From JAABQT01 sp035459025 (GTDB taxonomy: Bacteria; Pseudomonadota; Gammaproteobacteria; Burkholderiales; SG8-39): a stretch of 64,000 nucleotides of DNA. The position numbers and the translations under genes are program-made. The DNA lies in the NCBI GenBank assembly GCA_035459025.1, contig DATHYT010000088.1:15069-79068 (forward strand), read 5' to 3'. This document shows, in pieces, positions 50,699 through 59,442 of the stretch; position 1 is the first letter of the stretch, and the number at the start of each line of letters is the position of its first letter. The notes below the pieces were generated by a model. That model did no database searches. It worked only from the letters and a program-made list of their open reading frames with translations, and had not been told where the DNA came from.

Positions 50699-51552
50699 AC
50701 TGGTTTCCCGCGCCGGGGAAGCTGAACCTGTTCTTGCACGTGCTTGGCCGCCGCGCCGACGGCATGCATGAGCTGCAGACCGTGTTCCGCCTCATCGAGC
50801 GCGGCGATCGCGTCGGCATCCAGGTGCGCGGCGACGCCGCGATCCGGCGCTACGACCCGCTGCCCGGCCTCGCCGAGGCCGACGACCTGTGCGTGCGCGC
50901 CGCGCGCCTCCTGCAGGCCGAGAGCGGTGCGCCGCAGGGTGCCGATCTCGCGCTCGACAAGCGCCTGCCGATCGGCGGCGGCCTCGGAGGCGGCTCCTCG
51001 GACGCCGCCACCACGCTCATCGTGCTGAACCGCCTGTGGGGCCTGCACTGGCCGCGCGCGCGGCTGCTCGAGCTCGCGCTGCGCCTCGGGGCCGACGTGC
51101 CGGCGTTCGTCTTCGGCGAGAATGCGCTCGGCGAGGGCGTCGGCGAGCGCCTGAGCGCGCTCGAGCTGCCCGCGGCGTGGTACCTGGTGCTGGTGCCGCC
51201 GGCGGCCGTTTCCACGCGCGACGTGTTCAGCGATAACGCGTTGACACGTAATACGAAACGACTCAAAATACCGCCCTTTTTCTCCGGCCTGGGCGCAAAC
51301 GATCTCGAACCCGTGGCCGTGAAGCGCAGCCCGGAGATTGCGGCGCACCTCGCGTGGTTGCGCGCGCGGCGCCCGCAAGCGCGGATGACAGGATCGGGGG
51401 CGTGCGTGTTCGCGGAGTTCGCGTCGCAGGAAGAAGCGCAAGGCGTGCTGGGCGAGCTGCCCGGCACGATGCGCGGTTTCGTCACGCGGGGACTCGAGCG
51501 TCACCCGTTGTTTGATTTCTTGAACCTTTTGGGGAGTCGCCAAGTTGGTTAA
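50695..51552 (+). CDS. ispE: 4-diphosphocytidyl-2-C-methyl-D-erythritol kinase
   Basis: GHMP kinase of the non-mevalonate isoprenoid pathway, 285 aa. Substrate segment APGKLNLFLHVLGRRADGMHEL, phosphate loop LPIGGGLGGGSSDAATTL, and the C-terminal MTGSGACVFAEF. The reading frame continues into the tRNA-Gln gene: the last eight codons and the TAA stop (51550-51552) use the tRNA acceptor stem and D-loop, a 23-nt overlap. Confidence 0.96.
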   Translation: MNWFPAPGKLNLFLHVLGRRADGMHELQTVFRLIERGDRVGIQVRGDAAIRRYDPLPGLAEADDLCVRAARLLQAESGAPQGADLALDKRLPIGGGLGGGSSDAATTLIVLNRLWGLHWPRARLLELALRLGADVPAFVFGENALGEGVGERLSALELPAAWYLVLVPPAAVSTRDVFSDNALTRNTKRLKIPPFFSGLGANDLEPVAVKRSPEIAAHLAWLRARRPQARMTGSGACVFAEFASQEEAQGVLGELPGTMRGFVTRGLERHPLFDFLNLLGSRQVG

Positions 51553-51606
51553 GGCACCGGATTTTGATTCCGGCATTCGTAGGTTCGAGTCCTACCTCCC
51601 CAGCCA
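51530..51606 (+). tRNA. tRNA-Gln (anticodon UUG)
   Basis: Full cloverleaf with encoded CCA. Acceptor TGGGGAG (51530-51536) pairs with CTCCCCA (51596-51602), anticodon stem CCGGA/TCCGG with loop TTTTGAT and anticodon TTG at 51564-51566, and a T-loop GTTCGAGTC. Between ispE and prs, a common betaproteobacterial order. Its 5' 23 nt are also ispE codons. Confidence 0.97.
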
Positions 51607-51627
51607 TTTGCGCCGCGCAACGTCATC

Positions 51628-52605
51628 GTGAACCGCATCGCCACCGCCCCCGCCTCCGTGATGGACCGCCTGATGGTGTTCACGGGCAACGCCAACCCGC
51701 GGCTCGCGCAGGACGTCGCCAAGCACCTCAACATGTCGCTCGGGCGCGCGATCTGCGGGCGCTTCTCGGACGGCGAGGTGATGGTCGAGATCATGGAGAA
51801 CGTGCGCGGCAAGGACGTGTTCGTGCTGCAGTCGACCTGCGCGCCGACCAACGACAACCTGATGGAGCTGCTGGTGATGGTGGATGCGCTCAAGCGCTCC
51901 TCCGCCGCGCGCGTCACGGCCGCCATTCCCTACTTCGGCTACGCGCGCCAGGACCGCCGCCCGCGCTCGGCGCGCGTGGCCATCAGCGCCAAGGTGGTGG
52001 CCAACATGCTCACCTCGGTGGGCGTGGCGCGCGTGCTCACCATGGACCTGCACGCCGATCAGATCCAGGGCTTTTTCGACATGCCGGTGGACAACGTGTA
52101 CGCGGCGCCGGTGCTGCTCGGCGACGTCTGGAAGCAGGGCTACAAGGATCTGATCGTGGTGTCGCCGGACGTCGGCGGCGTGGTGCGCGCGCGCGCGCTC
52201 GCCAAGCGGCTGGAATCGGACCTGGCGATCATCGACAAGCGCCGACCGAAGGCCAATCTCTCGGAAGTGATGAATGTCATCGGCGAAGTGCAGGGCCGCA
52301 GCTGCGTCATCATGGACGACATGGTGGACACCGCCGGCACGCTGGTGAAGGCGGCGCAGGTGCTGAAGGAAGAGGGCGCCACCAAGGTGGTCGCCTACTG
52401 TACGCACGCCGTGCTCTCCGGGGCCGCGGTCGAGCGCATCGACAATTCGGACCTCGACGAGCTGGTGGTCACCGACACCATTCCGCTGCGCGAGGATGCG
52501 CGCGCAAGCGCCAAGATCCGCCAGCTGTCGGTGGCCGGCCTGCTCGCCGAGACCATTCTGCGCATCTTCAACGAGGACTCGGTGAGTTCTCTATTCATCG
52601 AATAG
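51628..52605 (+). CDS. prs: Ribose-phosphate pyrophosphokinase
   Basis: Makes PRPP from ribose-5-phosphate and ATP. Product 325 aa from GTG at 51628; an ATG at 51661 (start DRLMVFTGNANP) would give 314 aa, closer to the family norm, and cannot be excluded. Motifs: FSDGEVMVEI, YFGYARQDRRPR, DLHADQIQGFF and the PRPP-binding VIMDDMVDTAGTLV. Supplies nucleotide, His and Trp synthesis. Confidence 0.96.
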   Translation: MNRIATAPASVMDRLMVFTGNANPRLAQDVAKHLNMSLGRAICGRFSDGEVMVEIMENVRGKDVFVLQSTCAPTNDNLMELLVMVDALKRSSAARVTAAIPYFGYARQDRRPRSARVAISAKVVANMLTSVGVARVLTMDLHADQIQGFFDMPVDNVYAAPVLLGDVWKQGYKDLIVVSPDVGGVVRARALAKRLESDLAIIDKRRPKANLSEVMNVIGEVQGRSCVIMDDMVDTAGTLVKAAQVLKEEGATKVVAYCTHAVLSGAAVERIDNSDLDELVVTDTIPLREDARASAKIRQLSVAGLLAETILRIFNEDSVSSLFIE

Positions 52606-52663
52606 GATCATCAACCCCGGTGGGGCCTGGTCGCGGGACCGCCGGCACGACAAGGAGCTGTCA

Positions 52664-53419
52664 ATGAAATTCGAGATCAACGCCAGCCAACGCAAGGTGC
52701 AAGGTACGGGTGCGAGCCGCCGCCTGCGCCGCGCGGGCCGCGTGCCCGGAATCCTCTACGGCGGCGACAAGGGCGCCGTGAATATCGAGCTCGACCACAA
52801 GGACCTGCTGCGCAACCTGCACAACGAGAAGTTCCACGCCTCGATCCTGACGTTGCAGCTCGACGGCGGCGCCGAGCAGGTGCTGCTGCGCGCCTTCAAC
52901 ATGCACCCGGTCAAATCGCAGGTGCAGCACGTGGACTTCCAGCGCGTGTCCAAGGACAAGAAGATCCACGTGAAGGTGCCGCTGCACTTCGTCAATGCCG
53001 CCGGCTCGCCCGGGGTGAAGGAGCAGGCCGGCGTCATCACGCACGTGTTGAACGAGCTCGACATCGAGTGCTTTCCCGACGACCTGCCGGAGTTCATCGA
53101 GGTCGACCTGGCGCAGATCACGGTCGGCAGCTCGGTGCACGCGCGCGAGCTCAAGCTGCCGAACGGCGTCGAGGCGCTGCTGCACAAGGACGACGACCCG
53201 GTGGTCGCCACCTGCACGCTGCCGGCGCTGGTCAGCGAGGAGGAAGAAGTCGCCGCCGAGGCCCTACCGGCCGCGGGCGAAGTGCCGACCACCGAGCAGG
53301 CGGCGGCGGAGAAGCCGGGCGAAGGGGCTGCCGCGGCAGGCGCGGGCGACAAGGCGAAAGCCGCCGACAAAGGCGCCGACAAGGGCGCCGAGAAGTCGGA
53401 CAAGAAAGAAAAGAAGTAG
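52664..53419 (+). CDS. rplY: 50S ribosomal protein L25 (CTC form)
   Basis: Product 251 aa. N-terminal 5S-rRNA-binding L25 domain (residues 1-92; GASRRLRRAGRVPGILYGG), the TL5/CTC C-terminal beta domain to about residue 185, then a roughly 55-residue low-complexity tail rich in Ala, Glu and finally Lys/Asp (KGADKGAEKSDKKEKK). ATG at 52664 with an AAGGAG site. Precedes pth, whose tail is similar in composition. Confidence 0.95.
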   Translation: MKFEINASQRKVQGTGASRRLRRAGRVPGILYGGDKGAVNIELDHKDLLRNLHNEKFHASILTLQLDGGAEQVLLRAFNMHPVKSQVQHVDFQRVSKDKKIHVKVPLHFVNAAGSPGVKEQAGVITHVLNELDIECFPDDLPEFIEVDLAQITVGSSVHARELKLPNGVEALLHKDDDPVVATCTLPALVSEEEEVAAEALPAAGEVPTTEQAAAEKPGEGAAAAGAGDKAKAADKGADKGAEKSDKKEKK

Positions 53420-53422
53420 CCG

Positions 53423-54187
53423 CTGTCCAAGATCCGCCTCGTCGTCGGCCTGGGCAACCCGGGCAAGGAGTACGAGCGTACCCGGCACAATGCCGGGTTC
53501 TGGCTCGTGGAGCGGCTTGCCCTGGCCCGCGGCGTCGCGCTCAAGAAGGACAACCACTACCAGGCGCTGGTGGGCAAGGACGGCGGCCTGTGGCTGGTGA
53601 TGCCGCAGACGTTCATGAACGCTTCCGGCCGCGCGGTGCAAATGCTCGCCGGGTTCTTCAAGATCCCGCCCGAGGAAATCCTGGTGGTGCACGACGAGCT
53701 CGACTTCGCGCCGGGCACCGCGCGGCTGAAGCAGGGCGGCGGCATCGCGGGGCACAACGGCCTGAAGGACATCTCGCAGCGGCTCGGCACGCACGACTAC
53801 TGGCGCCTGCGTATCGGCGTCGGCCGCCCGGACGGCGATTCCGGCGCCGACTACGTGCTGGAGAAGCCCCCCGCCGAGGAGCGTGAGGCGATCGAAGGCG
53901 CCATCGCGCGCGCGCTGGAGCTCATGCCGCAGATGATCGAGGGCGACCTGCAGGGCGCGATGCAGAAGCTGCACACGCAGGACAAGCCGGTGGTGGCGAA
54001 GGCCGACGCGCCCAAGCCCGAGCCGAGGAAGGCCGCGCCGAAGAAAGCCGAGGAGAAGCAGCCCGAGCCCGGGAAGCCTGAGCCGACGAAGGCCGCGAAG
54101 AAGGCGGAGGCGAAGACGCCCCAGCCGAAGGAGGAGAAACCCGGCCTGCTGAAGGGCCTGCTCAAGGGCCTCACCGGCAAGAAATGA
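53423..54187 (+). CDS. pth: Peptidyl-tRNA hydrolase, CTG start and Lys/Pro-rich tail
   Basis: Recycles peptidyl-tRNA. The conserved start IRLVVGLGNPGKEYERTRHN contains the catalytic His and tRNA-binding Asn, and it can only be reached from the CTG at 53423, three bases after the rplY stop. The next ATG/GTG/TTG in frame is at 53507, beyond the active-site His. Product 254 aa: catalytic domain to about residue 190 (MPQTFMNASGRAV, VVHDELDFAPGTARLKQGGG), then about 60 residues rich in Lys, Pro, Ala and Glu not found in minimal Pth. Overlaps ychF by ATGA. Confidence 0.93.
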   Translation: MSKIRLVVGLGNPGKEYERTRHNAGFWLVERLALARGVALKKDNHYQALVGKDGGLWLVMPQTFMNASGRAVQMLAGFFKIPPEEILVVHDELDFAPGTARLKQGGGIAGHNGLKDISQRLGTHDYWRLRIGVGRPDGDSGADYVLEKPPAEEREAIEGAIARALELMPQMIEGDLQGAMQKLHTQDKPVVAKADAPKPEPRKAAPKKAEEKQPEPGKPEPTKAAKKAEAKTPQPKEEKPGLLKGLLKGLTGKK

Positions 54188-55278
54188 GCCTCAAGTGCGG
54201 CATCGTCGGCTTGCCGAACGTCGGCAAGTCGACGCTCTTTAATGCGCTCACCAAGGCGGCGATCGCCGCCGAGAACTATCCGTTCTGCACCATCGAGCCC
54301 AACGTCGGCATCGTCGAGGTGCCCGACCCGCGCCTGTCACGGATCGCCGCGATCGCCAAGCCGCAGAAGGTGATTCCGGCGGTGGTCGAGTTCGTGGACA
54401 TCGCGGGCCTGGTCGCCGGGGCCTCGAAAGGCGAGGGCCTGGGCAACAAGTTCCTCGCCAACATCCGCGAGACCGACGCCATCGCGCACGTGGTGCGCTG
54501 CTTCGAGGACCCGAACGTGGTGCACGTCGCGGGCAAGGTCGACCCGGTGTCCGACATCGAGACCATTCATACCGAGCTCGCGCTCGCCGATCTGGATTCG
54601 GTCGGCAAGCAGCTCGCGAAGTACGCCAAGGTGGCGCAGACCGGCGGCGACAAGGAGGCGCAGCGCCTGGTGGCGGTATTGCTGAAGGCACAGGCGGCGC
54701 TCGATGCGGGCCGACCGGCGCGCTCGGTGGACTGGTCGAAGGAGGAGCTTGCGGTGCTGCGGCCGTTCTTCCTGCTCACCATGAAGCCCACCATGTACGT
54801 GGCGAACGTCGCCGAGCACGGCTTCGAGGGCAACCCGCTCCTGGAGAAGGTCGAGGCCTACGCCAAGGCCGAAGGCGCGCCGGTGGTCGCGATATGTGCG
54901 GCGCTCGAGGCCCAGATCGCCGACATGAGCGACGAGGACAAGAAAGTGTTTCTCACCGACGCCGGGATGGAGGAGCCGGGGCTGAACCGCCTCGCGCGCG
55001 CCGCGTATGCGCTGCTCGGCCTGCAGACCTACTTCACCGCCGGGCCGAAGGAGGTGCGCGCCTGGACCGTGCCGCTCGGGGCCACCGCGCCGCAGGCCGC
55101 GGGCGTGATTCACACCGATTTCGAGCGCGGCTTCATCCGCGCCGAGGTCGCGACCTACGACGATTTCGTCAGCAATGGCGGCGAGCAGGGGGCGAAGGAG
55201 GCGGGCAAGCTGCGCGTCGAGGGCAAGGATTACCTGGTGCGCGACGGCGACGTCATGCACTTCCGCTTCAACGTGTGA
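54184..55278 (+). CDS. ychF: Redox-regulated ATPase YchF (OLA1 family)
   Basis: Product 364 aa. P-loop GLPNVGKSTLFNAL at residues 8-21, DIAGLVAGASKGEGLGN, the ATP-specifying NVAEHG in place of the NKxD of GTPases, and a C-terminal TGS domain ending YLVRDGDVMHFRFNV. A ribosome-associated ATPase. It follows pth as in many proteobacteria. Overlaps the GNAT gene by GTGA. Confidence 0.97.
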   Translation: MSLKCGIVGLPNVGKSTLFNALTKAAIAAENYPFCTIEPNVGIVEVPDPRLSRIAAIAKPQKVIPAVVEFVDIAGLVAGASKGEGLGNKFLANIRETDAIAHVVRCFEDPNVVHVAGKVDPVSDIETIHTELALADLDSVGKQLAKYAKVAQTGGDKEAQRLVAVLLKAQAALDAGRPARSVDWSKEELAVLRPFFLLTMKPTMYVANVAEHGFEGNPLLEKVEAYAKAEGAPVVAICAALEAQIADMSDEDKKVFLTDAGMEEPGLNRLARAAYALLGLQTYFTAGPKEVRAWTVPLGATAPQAAGVIHTDFERGFIRAEVATYDDFVSNGGEQGAKEAGKLRVEGKDYLVRDGDVMHFRFNV

Positions 55279-55724
55279 GCGAACAGCTCGGCACCGCTGT
55301 TGCGGAGGATCTGCCGCAGCTCGTCGAGCTGCTCGGGATTCTGTTCACGCAGGAGCACGAGCTCTCGCCCGACGCGAGGAAGCAGCAGCGCGCCCTGGAG
55401 CTGATCCTCGCCGATCCGTCGCGCGCGCGGATCTACGTCGCGCGCGACGAGGGCAGGGCCATCGCCATGGCGGCGCTGCACTTCACGACCAGCACCGCGG
55501 AGGGCGGCCGCGTCGCCGGGCTCGAGGACTGCGTCGTGCACCCCGAGCACCGTGGCAGGGGCGTCGGCGAGAAGCTCCTCGCCTATGTCCTCGAGCAGGC
55601 GAGGGCCGAGGGCGCGCTGCGCGTGATGCTGCTCACCGACGGCGACAACGCGCGCGCGCAGGCGCTTTACGGCAAGCTCGGCTTCGCGCCCTCTTCGATG
55701 CTCGCGATGCGGCTCAAGCTCTGA
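55275..55724 (+). CDS. GNAT-family N-acetyltransferase
   Basis: Product 149 aa. The acetyl-CoA binding motif is EDCVVHPEHRGRGVGEKLLAYVLE (Q/R-x-x-G-x-G/A form), followed by NARAQALYGKLGFAPSS, typical of the fold. Substrate unknown. GTG at 55275 overlaps the ychF stop. Its stop is one base from the gabD stop on the other strand. Confidence 0.85.
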   Translation: MSEQLGTAVAEDLPQLVELLGILFTQEHELSPDARKQQRALELILADPSRARIYVARDEGRAIAMAALHFTTSTAEGGRVAGLEDCVVHPEHRGRGVGEKLLAYVLEQARAEGALRVMLLTDGDNARAQALYGKLGFAPSSMLAMRLKL

Positions 55725-55725
55725 G

Positions 55726-57213
55726 CTACTGGATGCCCCCGATCAGGATGTACTTCACCTCGAGGTACTCCTCGAGCCCGTACTTCGAGCCCTCGCGGCC
55801 GAGCCCCGACTGCTTGACGCCGCCGAAGGGCGCGATCTCGGTGGAGATGATGCCGACGTTCGCGCCGACGATGCCGACCTCCATCGCCTCGGCGACGCGG
55901 AAGATGCGGCCGACGTCGCGGCTGTAGAAGTAGCCCGAAAGCCCGAACTCGGTGTTGTTGGCCAGCCGAATCACCTCGTCCTCGCTCTTGAAGCGGATGA
56001 GCGGCGCGACGGGGCCGAAGGTCTCCTCGTAGGACACGATCATCTCGGGGGTGACGTCGGTCAGCACGGTCGGCTGGAAGAAGTAGCCGCCCTTCTCGTG
56101 CTTCTTGCCGCCCAGCAGCACCTTGGCGCCCTTGCCGACCGCGTCGGCGACGTGCTGCTCGACCTTCTTCATGCCCTGCGCGTCGATCAGCGGGCCGATC
56201 ACGACGCCGGCCTCGTGGCCCGCGCCGACCTTGAAGCCTTTCACCTTCTCCGCAAGCTTGGCGGCAAAGGCGTCGTAGACGCCGTCCTGCACGTAGAGGC
56301 GGTTGGCGCACACGCAGGTCTGGCCCGCGTTGCGGTATTTCGAGGCGATCGCCCCTTCCACCGCGGCGTCGAGGTCTGCATCGTCGAACACGATGAAGGG
56401 CGCGTTGCCGCCAAGCTCGAGCGAGAGCTTCTTCACGGTGTCGGCCGACTGCTTCATCAGGATGCGGCCGACCTCCGTCGAGCCGGTGAACGAGAGCTTG
56501 CGCACCTTGGGATTGGCGCAGAGCTCCTTGCCGATCGTCGCGGCGTCCCCGGTGATGATGTTGAGCACGCCTTTCGGGATGCCGGCGCGCTCGGCGAGCT
56601 CGGCCATGGCAAGCGCGGAGAACGGCGTCTGCTCGGCGGGCTTCAGGACCACGGTGCAGCCGGCCGCCAGCGCCGGCCCGGCCTTGCGCGTGATCATCGC
56701 GTTCGGGAAATTCCAGGGGGTGATCATGGCGCAGACCCCGACCGGCTGCTTGATGACCAGCACGCGCTTGTCGGCCTGGTGCGTCGGGATGACGTCGCCG
56801 TAGGCGCGCTTGCCTTCTTCGGCGAACCACTCGATGAACGAGGCGCCGTAGGCGATCTCGCCTTTGGCCTCGGCGAGCGGCTTGCCCTGCTCGGCGGTGA
56901 GGATCTGCGCCAGGTCCTCCTGCGCCGCCATCATCAGGTCGTACCACTTGCGCAGGATCGCGGCGCGCTCCTTGGCGGTCTTGGCGCGCCAGGCCGGCCA
57001 GGCGCGCTCGGCGGCCTCGATCGCGCGTTTCGCCTCGGCGGCGCCCATGTCGGGCACCGAGCCGAGCGTCTCGTTGCTCGCCGGGTTACGCACCTCGAAC
57101 GTCTTCTTGCCGTCGGCCGAGAGCCACTGGCCGTCGATGTAGCACTGCTCGCGGAAGAGTTTGGTGTCCTTGAGGGAAAAGCCGGCAAAGCCGGCCTGTG
57201 CGGGAGCGTTCAT
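55726..57213 (-). CDS. gabD: NAD(P)-dependent succinate-semialdehyde dehydrogenase
   Basis: Product 495 aa, aldehyde dehydrogenase superfamily. Catalytic Cys in NAGQTCVCANRLYV, catalytic Glu in LSLELGGNAPFIVFDDADLD, cofactor segment ITPWNFPNAMITRKAGPALAAG and STEVGRILM. The overall pattern is closest to GabD. Oxidises succinate semialdehyde to succinate; no GABA transaminase is adjacent. Divergent from the liv transporter operon, with a TAGAAT hexamer 24 bp upstream. Confidence 0.9.
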   Translation of the reverse strand: MNAPAQAGFAGFSLKDTKLFREQCYIDGQWLSADGKKTFEVRNPASNETLGSVPDMGAAEAKRAIEAAERAWPAWRAKTAKERAAILRKWYDLMMAAQEDLAQILTAEQGKPLAEAKGEIAYGASFIEWFAEEGKRAYGDVIPTHQADKRVLVIKQPVGVCAMITPWNFPNAMITRKAGPALAAGCTVVLKPAEQTPFSALAMAELAERAGIPKGVLNIITGDAATIGKELCANPKVRKLSFTGSTEVGRILMKQSADTVKKLSLELGGNAPFIVFDDADLDAAVEGAIASKYRNAGQTCVCANRLYVQDGVYDAFAAKLAEKVKGFKVGAGHEAGVVIGPLIDAQGMKKVEQHVADAVGKGAKVLLGGKKHEKGGYFFQPTVLTDVTPEMIVSYEETFGPVAPLIRFKSEDEVIRLANNTEFGLSGYFYSRDVGRIFRVAEAMEVGIVGANVGIISTEIAPFGGVKQSGLGREGSKYGLEEYLEVKYILIGGIQ

Positions 57214-57262
57214 GGGGACCTCGCTGGTTGATGCGGAATTCTAACGCTCGGCACCGGATGGG

Positions 57263-57291
57263 TTGCATGAACCACTGTTCAATCGTAAATT
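57263..57291 (+). promoter_or_regulatory. Sigma-70-type promoter for the liv operon
   Basis: TTGCAT (57263-57268), 17-bp spacer, TAAATT (57286-57291), about 67 bp upstream of the substrate-binding protein ATG, which has a normal GAGAGGAGA ribosome-binding site. This unit has an ordinary leader, unlike the TANNNT-N6 genes. Confidence 0.5.
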
Positions 57292-57357
57292 GCCAAGAAA
57301 CCAAAAGATTCGAGACGGTCGGCAGCCACGGCCGCCCCAACCAGAGAGGAGATAGCG

Positions 57358-58539
57358 ATGGGAATCAATCGTTTCGTTCGGGGCGCCGCCCTGGGCCTAG
57401 TTGCGGCGACGGCTGCCGCGCCGGCGCTCGCGCAGGACATCCGCATCGGCTACGCCATCTCGCGCACCGGGCCGTTCGCCGCCGGCGCGCAGATCACCCA
57501 GGAGCCGAACTACATCATGTGGGCCGAGCAGGTGAACGCCGCGGGCGGGCTCACCGTCGGGGGCAAGAAGCGCAAGGTGGAGCTCGTCGGCTTGGACGAC
57601 CGCAGCGAGCCCGAGACCATGGTGCGCACCTACGAGAAGCTGATGGGCAGCGACAAGGTCGACCTGATCCTGCCGCCCTGGGGCACGGGCATGAACTTCG
57701 CGCTGATGCCGCTTGCGCAGCGGCACAAGTATCCGATGCTTTCGTGCACGGCCACCGGCAGGAAGCTGCTGTCGCTGAAGAACCCGTACTTCTTCCCGCT
57801 GCTGCAGCAGCCCGACGTGATGATGGAGGCGCTCGCCACGTTCCTGAAGGCGCGCGGCACGACCACCGCGGCGGTGATTCATGTCGACGAGCTGTTCGGC
57901 CTCGAGCAGGCCGCGGCGCTGGAGAAGGAATTCAAGGCGAAGGGCATCCAGATCGTCGAGAAGAAGAGCTATCCGATCGGCGTGAAGGACCTGCAGCCGG
58001 TGCTGCGCGACATCAAGGCGAAGGCGCCGGGCGCGTTCGTCGCGCTCTCGTACCCGCCCGACACGTTCCTCATCACCGGGCAGTCCAAGGCGCTCGCCTT
58101 CAACCCGAACGCGTTCTACGCCGCGGTAGGCACCGCGTTCCCGATCTACCGCGACAAGATGGGCGCGGCGACGGTGGAGGGCGTGATGGGCCTTGGCACC
58201 TGGAACCCGAAGATGAGCCCGCGCGCCAAGGCCTACTTCGACGCGCACGTCGCGCGCTGGCAGAAGGAGCCGGACCGCTGGGCGAGCGCGCACTGCTGGG
58301 CCGGGCTCGAGATCCTGCAGCAGACGGTGGAGAAGGTGGGGCTCGACCGCGCCAAGATCCGCGCGCACATCGCCGCGACCGAGTTCGACACCGTGATCGG
58401 CAAGATCCGGTTCAAGAACGGCGAGAACGTGGCCACCCCGGGCGTGGTGAGCCAGTGGCAGAACGGCGAGTTCGAGGTCGTGTGGCCGCCGCAGCGCGCG
58501 ACGGCGGCCTCGCAGTTCCCGAAGCCCGGCTGGAAGTGA
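57358..58539 (+). CDS. Branched-chain-type ABC transporter substrate-binding protein
   Basis: Product 393 aa. Signal peptide MGINRFVRGAALGLVAATAA ending ALA, then the two-lobed periplasmic binding fold of the LivJ/LivK group: IRIGYAISRTGPFAAGAQITQ, VELVGLDDRSEPETMVRTYEKL. Provides ligand to the LivHMGF transporter encoded next. Ligand may be a branched-chain amino acid, an amide or an aromatic acid; the adjacent dehydrogenases favour a catabolic substrate but this is inference. Confidence 0.92.
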   Translation: MGINRFVRGAALGLVAATAAAPALAQDIRIGYAISRTGPFAAGAQITQEPNYIMWAEQVNAAGGLTVGGKKRKVELVGLDDRSEPETMVRTYEKLMGSDKVDLILPPWGTGMNFALMPLAQRHKYPMLSCTATGRKLLSLKNPYFFPLLQQPDVMMEALATFLKARGTTTAAVIHVDELFGLEQAAALEKEFKAKGIQIVEKKSYPIGVKDLQPVLRDIKAKAPGAFVALSYPPDTFLITGQSKALAFNPNAFYAAVGTAFPIYRDKMGAATVEGVMGLGTWNPKMSPRAKAYFDAHVARWQKEPDRWASAHCWAGLEILQQTVEKVGLDRAKIRAHIAATEFDTVIGKIRFKNGENVATPGVVSQWQNGEFEVVWPPQRATAASQFPKPGWK

Positions 58540-58572
58540 TCGCATAGCGGCGAACCAGGGGCTCACGGGGCC

Positions 58573-59442
58573 ATGAGCCTCTGGTTCGAGCTCGCCGCCT
58601 CCGGCCTCATCACCGGCGGCATCTATGCCGTGGTGGCGATCGGCCTCAACCTGCAGTACGGGCTGATGCGCATCCTCAACATCTCGCACGGCGAGTTCCT
58701 GATGCTGGGGGCGTATCTCACCTGGCTCGCGCACACGGTGCTGCAGGTGAACCCGCTCGTGTTTCTGCCGGTGGTGGCGCTGGCGATGTTTGTCGCGGGC
58801 GTGGCGATCTACCGGCTGTGCTTCTACCGCATCGTCAGCACCGCGCCCGTGGTCGAGGTGATCGAGGCGCGCAGCCTCCTGGTGGGCTTCGGGCTGTTGT
58901 ACCTGGTGCAGAACCTCGCCTACCTGACCTGGGGCGCAGACCTGCGCGGATACACGTTTCTCGCCGAGCCGGTGGAGATCGCGGGCGCGCGCTTCTCCGC
59001 CAACCGTCTGGTGGTCTTCGCGTTCGCCGTCGGCACGAGCCTGCTGCTCCTCGCGGTGCTGCGCTTTACGCTCATCGGCAAGGCGGTGCGCGCGATGATG
59101 CAATCGCCCACCGGCGCGCAGCTCGTCGGCATCGACACCCACGTGCTGCACCCGGTGGTGTTCGGCGCCGGGCTCGCCCTCGCCGGGGTGGCCGGGGCGC
59201 TCCTTTCCATGGTGTACGAGATCTCGCCGGCGATGGGGGAGCCCTACACCGTGACCGCGCTGATCGTGATCGTGCTGGGCGGGCTGGGGAGCGCGCTGGG
59301 GAGCCTGCTCGGCGGTTTTCTTCTCGGCGTGGTGGAGACCTTCGGCATGCATTTCACCAGCCCGTCGCTCAAGATGGTGCTTTCCTACGGCGTGCTGATC
59401 GCGGTGCTGCTCGCGCGCCCGAAGGGCCTGTTCGCGCGATGA
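58573..59442 (+). CDS. livH: Branched-chain-type ABC transporter permease LivH
   Basis: Product 289 aa, about eight membrane helices. Family start GLITGGIYAVVAIGLNLQYGLMRILNISHGEFLMLGAYLTW-like (split here), and the coupling segment MQSPTGAQLVGIDTHVLHPVVF. ATG at 58573. Overlaps livM by 4 bp. Confidence 0.95.
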   Translation: MSLWFELAASGLITGGIYAVVAIGLNLQYGLMRILNISHGEFLMLGAYLTWLAHTVLQVNPLVFLPVVALAMFVAGVAIYRLCFYRIVSTAPVVEVIEARSLLVGFGLLYLVQNLAYLTWGADLRGYTFLAEPVEIAGARFSANRLVVFAFAVGTSLLLLAVLRFTLIGKAVRAMMQSPTGAQLVGIDTHVLHPVVFGAGLALAGVAGALLSMVYEISPAMGEPYTVTALIVIVLGGLGSALGSLLGGFLLGVVETFGMHFTSPSLKMVLSYGVLIAVLLARPKGLFAR

